Below are positions 57,837-64,000 of a stretch of DNA of 64,000 bases, piece by piece; the first letter of the stretch is position 1; every line of letters starts with the position of its first letter. The DNA comes from Isoetes taiwanensis (taxonomy: Eukaryota; Streptophyta; Lycopodiopsida; Isoetales; Isoetaceae): NCBI GenBank assembly GCA_021234155.1, contig JAJEKV010000003.1:19764386-19828385 (forward strand). Reading direction: 5' to 3'. A model generated the notes under the pieces. It was given only the letters and a program-made list of their open reading frames with translations, searched no databases and was not told the origin of the DNA. The position numbers and the translations under genes were made by a program.

Positions 57837-58420
57837 AGAATCTAGCAGAATTAACAATCTAAGAAGCAATTATGACTTATTCAATCACCCTTCTTACAAC
57901 TTAGATACAACTGAACTTTAGATCAAAAATCCGAGAGCCGGGGCATTCATCCTTTGATGAATCCGCATCCAGTCATCTGAGTGAACAACCAACAATCATT
58001 GTTGCTCCTTTATATTAGTTTAAGCGGCACCGACTCACAAGCAGTCGGCTCCATATTTCCAGCAGTCGGTCATGGAGATACTATTCTCCATTTTTCCAAA
58101 TACCCCACAGGCGTAAAATACCATTGAAACCTAACTAGGTTTCGACGCGTATAATTTTCACCGCGTTTTTTATACGGTGGAATATACATGGGGCGCTGTT
58201 AGCAGAATACGCCTTTTAAATTTGATTCTGAGCATCACAAATGCAAGCAGCGCCCCTTTTCTATTTTCGTGCTTTTTTACTTGCATTCACTGCCACTGCT
58301 TCTCATGAATGCTCATATGACTCATAACCTACTGCCACTGCTTCTCATAGGTCAGAGCAAACTCAGTTATTGCATGAATCAACTGAGAAATACTATTATA
58401 ATATGAACAAAACCCCTTCA
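57837..58420 (-). repeat. Copia 2 3' LTR (outer end truncated)
   Basis: Matches 62700-63283 end to end. Toward the host, homology stops at gaatctag and the last 18 bases of the LTR are missing. It contains ttttttatacggtggaatat, also seen near 9.5 kb. Confidence 0.9.
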
Positions 58421-58545
58421 CTCTCCCTTCATATTATAATTAGTGCAGCTTATCAAGCTTCTCATATTGCAGAATTTACTGTCTGACAATGGTTTTGTTA
58501 ACAAATCTGCCAACTGCATATTTGTGTGAACATACTGAACTTGTA

Positions 58546-61500
58546 TTACATTCTTCTGTACCAAATCTCGATAAAATGCATTTCTAATTCTATGTGCTTT
58601 GTCCTTTCATGCATGATAGGATTCCTTGTCATAGCAATACAGCTAGTACTATCTGATTGTAGAACAAGAGGATCTTCTTGTTTCATTCCAAGTTCCTCTA
58701 GAAGCCTTCTGATCCAAACAAGTTCTTTAGCAGCCAGTGTAGTTGTTGCGTACTCAGCCTCTGCAGAGGATAAAGCAATGGATTTCTGTTTCTTACACTT
58801 CCAGGATATGGGACCTCCTCCTAACATAAAAATAAATCCAGATGTAGATTTCTTTTCATCCATATCTCCTGCCCAGTCTGAGTCACTATAAGATTGAAGA
58901 TTGAGATTATCACTGTTAAACTCAATTCCAAAACGAATGGTGCCCTTGAGATATCTTAAAACTCTTTTTGCTGACTGCCAATGGGCTGAGCCTGGTTCAT
59001 TGCAATATCTGCTCAATATATTAACTGAAAAAGCAATATCTGGCCTGGTACTGTTAGCTAAGTACAATAGACAGCCAATTAATTCTCTATATGGTACATT
59101 TTTCATTTCATTCCTTTCCTTTTCTGTTTGAGGAGACATTCTACTTGAAAGCTTACTGCCAGGTACCATTGGAGTTTTCACAGCCTTGGAATCTTCCATA
59201 TTGAATCTTTTCAAGACTCCCTTTATGTTCTGCCCTTGAGATAGACATAATATTTTGTTTGCCCTATCTCGATATACCTCTATTCCCAAAAAAAATTTTA
59301 ACTCTCCCAAATCAGACATCTTGAACCTCTCACTTAGAATATTCTTGCACTTTTGCAGAATTTCATTATTGCTGCTAACCATAATATTGTCATCAACATA
59401 TAAAGCAATGTAGCAAAATTCTTCACCCTGTTTAAACAGATAGATATTTCCATCATTATTTAGTTTGACAAACCCTTGTTCCTGCAAATATTAATCCATG
59501 CATAGGTACCATTGCCTTGGGGATTGTTTCAATCCATAAACTGCTCTTTTTAATTTCCACACTTTATCTCTCCCGTGCTCAAAGCCAGGAGGTTGCTTCA
59601 TGTAAATATCCTCCTCTAATTTCGCATTCAAAAAGGCTGTAGTAACATCCATATGATGTATCTCTAGATCCTTAGCATTAGCCAAAGCCAACAACATTCT
59701 AATGCTTGCCATTTTAACTATCAGTGAAAAAGTGTCCTCATAATCTACTCTATACTTTTGTGTAAATCCTTGCGCCACTAACCTTGCTTTATGTTTGATA
59801 GATTTATTGTCACTTCCTTGCTTGATTTTGAAAATCCACTTGCAGCCAATTATGTTCTTCCCTTTTGGTGGATCAACTACATCATAAGTATCTGTACTTT
59901 TAAAGGCATTTAGCTCATCTTCCATTGCCCTTTTCCACTTACATTTATCTGCACTATTGAATGCTTCTTCAACAGTTTTTGGTGCTTCTGTATCTAGCAA
60001 GGCTAGTATTTCTACTAAGTTTAACTCATTTACATCATGTCTAAGTCTTTTGCTTTTTCCTGATGTATCTCTACCAAATAATTCAGTGTTTACCTTGGCC
60101 TCTTTTTGTAGAATCTAAGTTTGAGTCCTCCTTTGTCTTTTTTGAACCTCTACTGCTTCTGCTTTATCTGCATCATTATCTTCTGCTGCCACATGATCAC
60201 CATCATTACTAATCTCTGGTTCCAGGTCTCTGTGTACCTGCATGTTAACATGGTCAGCATTAATTTCAATATTATCATCATCACTTGTATATCTGCTATC
60301 TGCATGCTTTAGTTCTTGCACCAGCTCCTTTGTTTTGTCCATATCATACCTATGTCTTCTGTCCTTATAATATTGTTGTTCATCAAATGTAATGTCCCTG
60401 CTTATCACAATTTTCCTTTTCTCTGGATCATACATTCTATAAGCTTTTGATTGACTGTCATAACCTACTAAATAGGTAATTCTAGCTCTGTCATCAAGTT
60501 TCAATCTTTTTTCCTTTGGAATATGCACATAACCTAGACAACCATAAATCTTAAATTTGTCATAGCTTGGTGTTGTACCAGACCATAGCAATTCAGGTAT
60601 TAAACCATTAATGCTTGTTGAAGGCAGATTATTTTGTATTTCTACTGCTGTTTTCGCTGCTTCATCCCAAAGGAAATTTGGCAGCCCTGCATGCTTAATC
60701 ATAGCTCTAACAGCATTTAATATAGTTCTATTCTTCCTCTCTGCAACTCCATTTTGCTGAGGAGAATGGCTACAAGTCAATTGACTCTGAATTCCTTTCT
60801 CTTTGCAATATCTTTTGAACTCATTGGATAAATATTCTCCTCCTCTGTCTGAGCGTATTTTCTTTATTTTTCTACCTGTTTCAAGCTCTACTTCAGCAGC
60901 AAATGCTTTAAATGCTTCAAATGCCTCATCTTTCATCTTTAGACAGGTGATTTTTGCTTTCCTACTATAATTATCGATGAATGTCATGAAATATTTCTTT
61001 CCTCCAATACTTCTTACATTTAATGGTCCACACAAATCTATATGTATGATATCCAGTACCTTTTTAGCTCTCTTGTAGGATTTTTTAAAAGGCAACCTAG
61101 TGTGCTTTCCAAGCATGCAACCATAGCAAACATTTTTCTTGGCTGTTGTCTCACTAGATTTAATTAAATCCTATTTGATCATGAGTTCCACATTTTTGTT
61201 ACTAGTGTGGCATAACCTTTCATGCCAAGTATTAACATCTGGAGCAATAATGGCATTAATGATAGGCAAACAATCTTTGTCTAATCCAAAAAGATTCCCA
61301 ACTCTCTTGCCCAGAAACTTGATTTCATTATTTAGAAGGATAGTACATTGTAATCTGTTGAATACAACAGTATATCCCATATCAACTAATTGGCTGACAG
61401 AAATTAAATTTCTGACCAATGATAGCACACAAAGCACATCTTTTAACACTACAGCATGTCCTTGTAAATCAAATAATTCTAAAACACCAGCATACTGAAC

Positions 61501-62656
61501 CTTTTGCATCTCCCCATTTCCAAGCTTAACATATCCTGTTCTCCCTTGATTTTCTTTCTTAAGCATTTTGTTCGAGCTTGTCACTGTTTTTTCTGCTCCA
61601 CTATCTAGGATTAACATGTCATTTTCAATGTTAGTCCCTTTATTTTCAGAAATGGCAGAAATTGCAATATTACTTACCTCTGCTTCCTCATCTTCTTCAC
61701 TGATTCCCTCCTCACTTTCTTGAGTAAAGTTCACAGTAGCATTGGCCTTGCTTTTCCCTTGACTATTATTTCTGTTGGATCTTCCTCTCCCTGCTTTGCT
61801 ACTAGAGCATCTATTTGCAAAATGGCCTTTCCCACCACAATTATAGCACTCCACTTCCTTTAGTTTAGGGCAATCTAACTTTAAATGACCAAAGGCTTTG
61901 CAATGATAACATGGTCCGACCTGTCTCCTTCCTTTTGCATCCTTTGAAAATTTTGGCTTAAACTTGCCTTTCCCAGTATATAAAACCTCTACATTTTCCT
62001 CAATATCTTCAAATAAGACCTTAGACTGCTCAAACTCAGTCCTTATCATTTCTTCTGCAGTTTTCCTATCCTTTGCAACATTCCTTATCAAGGTAGCTAA
62101 CTACTTATTCCCTTCTACTGCTCGTGCCACATGCAAGAGCTTTTGATGTTCTGTCATAATTACTCCAGCCCCTTCAAGGTCTACAGTTATATTATCAAAC
62201 CTTGAAAAAAAACTTGTAAGATCATCTTCCTCCTTGAGTCTAAGTTTTCTAAGTTCTTTATCCAATATATTGTGATGATGATTTTTCTTCATAATGCTGA
62301 AGTAAATACCTCCATATTTGACCTGGTGATTTACCTCTGATTTTCAACAAAATAGATGCACCAACTTTGCTAGTTAAAATAGCATATGCCTCCTTGACCT
62401 TAGCTGGACTTATTGACACTCCTTCAGCTGCTGCCTTGTCGGAAGAGCTGCTTTCTCTTCTGTCTGCTACTGTACTAGAAGAAGTACTGCTCCTGCCTGC
62501 AATAATACTAGTAGAATCATTAGATCCTGAAACCAACTCCCATAAGTCCTCATTCTCTAAAGCATTTTTGATCTGTTCTTTCCAGATTTGAAAACCTGGA
62601 CCTCCTTCATAAATTTTTATTCCATTGAGTAAAGAAGCTCCAAATCTGCTAGACAT
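58546..62656 (-). pseudogene. Copia 2 gag-pol polyprotein, multiply interrupted
   Basis: Gag begins at the ATG at 62656 (FGASLLNGIKIYEGGPGFQI) and is broken near 62270 and by a TAG at 62101. Two zinc knuckles follow (CYHCKAFGHLKLDC, CYNCGGKGHFANRC). Protease reads LILDSGAEKTV; integrase has WHERLCHTSNKNV, a stop at 61171, CYGCMLGKH, HIDLCGPLN, FIDNYSRKA, RSDRGGEYLS and QQNGVAERKNR. Reverse transcriptase (60000-58900) has KARLVAQGFTQ, HHMDVTTAFLNAKL, a stop at 59491 after WYLCMD, and the catalytic YVDDNIMV. RNase H reads SDSDWAGDMDEKKSTSGF and SSAEAEYATT. At least five interruptions prevent a full polyprotein. Confidence 0.92.
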
Positions 62657-62668
62657 TGCAACCTGAAA

Positions 62669-62680
62669 GCTCTGATACCA
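62669..62680 (-). other. Copia 2 primer-binding site (initiator tRNA-Met)
   Basis: Minus-strand TGGTATCAGAGC directly follows the 5' LTR with one intervening base. Confidence 0.9.
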
Positions 62681-62681
62681 C

Positions 62682-63283
62682 TGTTATAATTATGGCCCAA
62701 GAATCTAGCAGAATTAACAATCTAAGAAGCAATTATGACTTATTCAATCACCCTTCTTACAACTTAGATACAACTGAACTTTAGATCAAAAATCCGAGAG
62801 CCCGGGCATTCATCCTTTGATGAATCCGCATCCAGTCATCTGAGTGAACAACCAACAATCATTGCTGCTCCTTTATATTAGTTTAAGCGGCACCGACTTA
62901 CAAGCAGTCGGCTCCATATTTCCAGCAGTCGGTCATGGAGATACTATTCTCCATTTTTCCAAATATCCCACAGGCGTAAAATACCATTGAAACCTAACTA
63001 GGTTTCCACGCGTATAATTTTCACCGCATTTTTTATACGGCGGAATATACATGGGGCGCTGTTAGTGGAATACGCCTTTTAAATTTGATTCTGAGCATCA
63101 CAAACGCAAGCAGTGCCCCTTTTCTATTTTCGTGCTTTTTTACTTGCATTCACTGCCATTGCTTCTCATGAATGCTCATATGACTCATAACCTACTGCCA
63201 CTGCTTCTCATAGGTCAGAGCAAACTCAGTTATTGCATGAATCAACTGAGAAATACTATTATAATATGAACAAAACCCCTTCA
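62682..63283 (-). repeat. Copia 2 5' LTR (complete)
   Basis: 602 bp, forward strand tgttataattatggcccaag to aaaaccccttca, with TG and CA ends. Confidence 0.9.
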
Positions 63284-63658
63284 CAGAACCTGATACACCT
63301 AATGAGAAAAAAAAATAGCAAAATAAAAACTGAATTACCTGAATTATGCAATGGAACAGAGGTGCCTTTTGGCCCTTGTTGGCACACCCATGCCCAACAT
63401 GGCACTATTAACTATGGCCCAGAGCAGTCCACAGATGGCACATGTAGGAACTCCAATGGCACAGCTTGCACTGCAGATAGTCCACCTTGTGCCCTCAAAT
63501 GGTACAGCCTGCATCCAACTTGGTGCAACTCATGCCCTCAATTGGTACATCCTGGACACAACATGGATCAGCATGGATCTCATATAGCACGCATAAAAAT
63601 CTCAATGGCATATTCAAAGACAACAATATAGGCATGCATCCACACAAACACATGAATA
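63284..63658. other. Flank of Copia 2, no gene supported
   Basis: C/A-rich sequence with loosely repeated tggcac and tggtac motifs; the frames here are short and overlapping and have no recognised domain. Confidence 0.4.
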
Positions 63659-63713
63659 CAGGGATGGAAGGATTTGAACCTTCATAGCCAATGGCTATAA
63701 CCATTTCATCCCC
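63659..63713 (-). tRNA. tRNA-like structure lacking an anticodon arm (tRNA-derived fragment)
   Basis: Read on the minus strand it has a 7-bp acceptor stem (GGGGATG with CATCCCT, one wobble), a hairpin ATGG-TTATAG-CCAT, and a perfect T arm GAAGG-TTCAAAT-CCTTC, 55 nt in all. The D or anticodon arm is missing, so it cannot be a normal tRNA. It may be a SINE head, a decayed organellar tRNA copy, or a chance fold. The perfect B box GGTTCAAATCC is the strongest point. Confidence 0.4.
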
Positions 63714-64000
63714 TCCTGCAGCAAACCAGCAAACAGATCAAACCACCTTGAGGTGGATTGATGACAAAAAGCTCCAAGAGCTATTGCCATAAATTCACCT
63801 CAAGGTAAAAACACAATACCATGCAATAATCAAGAGGGTTGATTACCAAAATGATAGGCAATTTAGATCAAACTTCAAATCATTCCATCTTTTGCTTACA
63901 TGATTTAACAAGAGAGCAAAATTATGCATTCATTGATTTATAGAACTCTTACACAAAATTGAAGTTGAGATCATGTAAACTGAAAGCCAAATTGAAAGCT
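63714..64000. other. Right end of the window, nothing recognised
   Basis: AT-rich sequence without a convincing frame. Confidence 0.5.

Larger units (their letters stand above)
57837..63283 (-). mobile_element. Copia LTR retrotransposon 2
   Basis: Ty1/Copia element in minus orientation with 5' LTR at 62682-63283 and 3' LTR at 57837-58420. The order is primer-binding site, gag, protease, integrase, reverse transcriptase, RNase H, then a polypurine tract (gaagggagag, just right of 58420). The LTRs differ at about twelve positions in 584 bp (roughly 2%). The 3' LTR lacks the last 18 bases next to the host, so no target-site duplication can be verified. Stops and frame shifts in the polyprotein make it inactive. 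It shares with Copia 1 the same gag start (FGASLLN), primer site and domain layout. Confidence 0.95.

Noticed and set aside
57838-63290. 5-bp target-site duplication for Copia 2
   Set aside because: The 3' LTR outer end is truncated and no matching flank was found.
1-64000. CRISPR arrays, rRNA genes, bacterial operons
   Set aside because: Nothing of this kind is present; introns, LTR elements and plant families indicate eukaryotic nuclear DNA.

Overview
The window looks like nuclear DNA from a land plant with a large, repeat-rich genome, most likely a fern. The evidence is plant-only families (a PLS-class pentatricopeptide-repeat gene whose consensus resembles fern/lycophyte members, a chalcone synthase fragment, a plant type-II H+-pyrophosphatase relic, a legume-type lectin receptor, a nepenthesin-like protease), GT-AG introns, and tRNA-iMet-primed Copia and Gypsy elements with LINEs, SINEs, Helitron ends and MITEs. 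The fern assignment is inference; no marker gene in the window fixes it.

Layout. 1-3.0 kb: PPR pseudogene, a Helitron 3' end on the minus strand and, behind it, a chalcone synthase fragment in the same orientation. 3-11.7 kb: mostly unreadable decayed sequence with one complete MITE and two tRNA-derived SINE heads. 11.8-17.9 kb: first exon of a mitochondrial carrier, exon relics of a vacuolar-type H+-pyrophosphatase and of an SR-protein kinase, and two MITE ends. 18.3-19.9 kb: a tandem array of three related genes for proteins of about 80 residues, each with a TATA box at the same spacing. 19.9-26.6 kb: a divergent pair, a decayed DUF7869-type (transposase-like) gene on the minus strand and a multi-exon gene with ParB-like and methyltransferase-like segments on the plus strand. 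27.6-30.7 kb: an AT-hook gene fragment, a LINE reverse-transcriptase relic and an unplaced acidic reading frame. 31.3-35 kb: last exon of a dienelactone hydrolase, terminal exons of a second gene, and an LTR-less Gypsy fragment. 37.9-44.7 kb: an old minus-strand LINE with its poly(A) and target-site duplication, split by a Copia element that is itself interrupted by another LINE 3' end. 45.5-48.2 kb: an aspartic protease gene broken by a copied kinase segment. 48.4-48.8 kb: a Mutator-type MITE. 52.6-56.4 kb: an intact-looking protein kinase and a kinase-less lectin receptor in divergent orientation, the latter ending inside a hAT-type MITE. 57.8-63.3 kb: a second, nearly full-length Copia element.

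Few genes look intact. The best candidates are the kinase at 52.6-54.0 kb, the lectin receptor at 55.0-56.1 kb and the first small gene at 18.4 kb. The most unusual structures are two insertions flanked by very long direct duplications (735 bp around the kinase segment, 108 bp around the Copia element), the tandem small-gene family, and the DUF7869 / ParB-methyltransferase pair.
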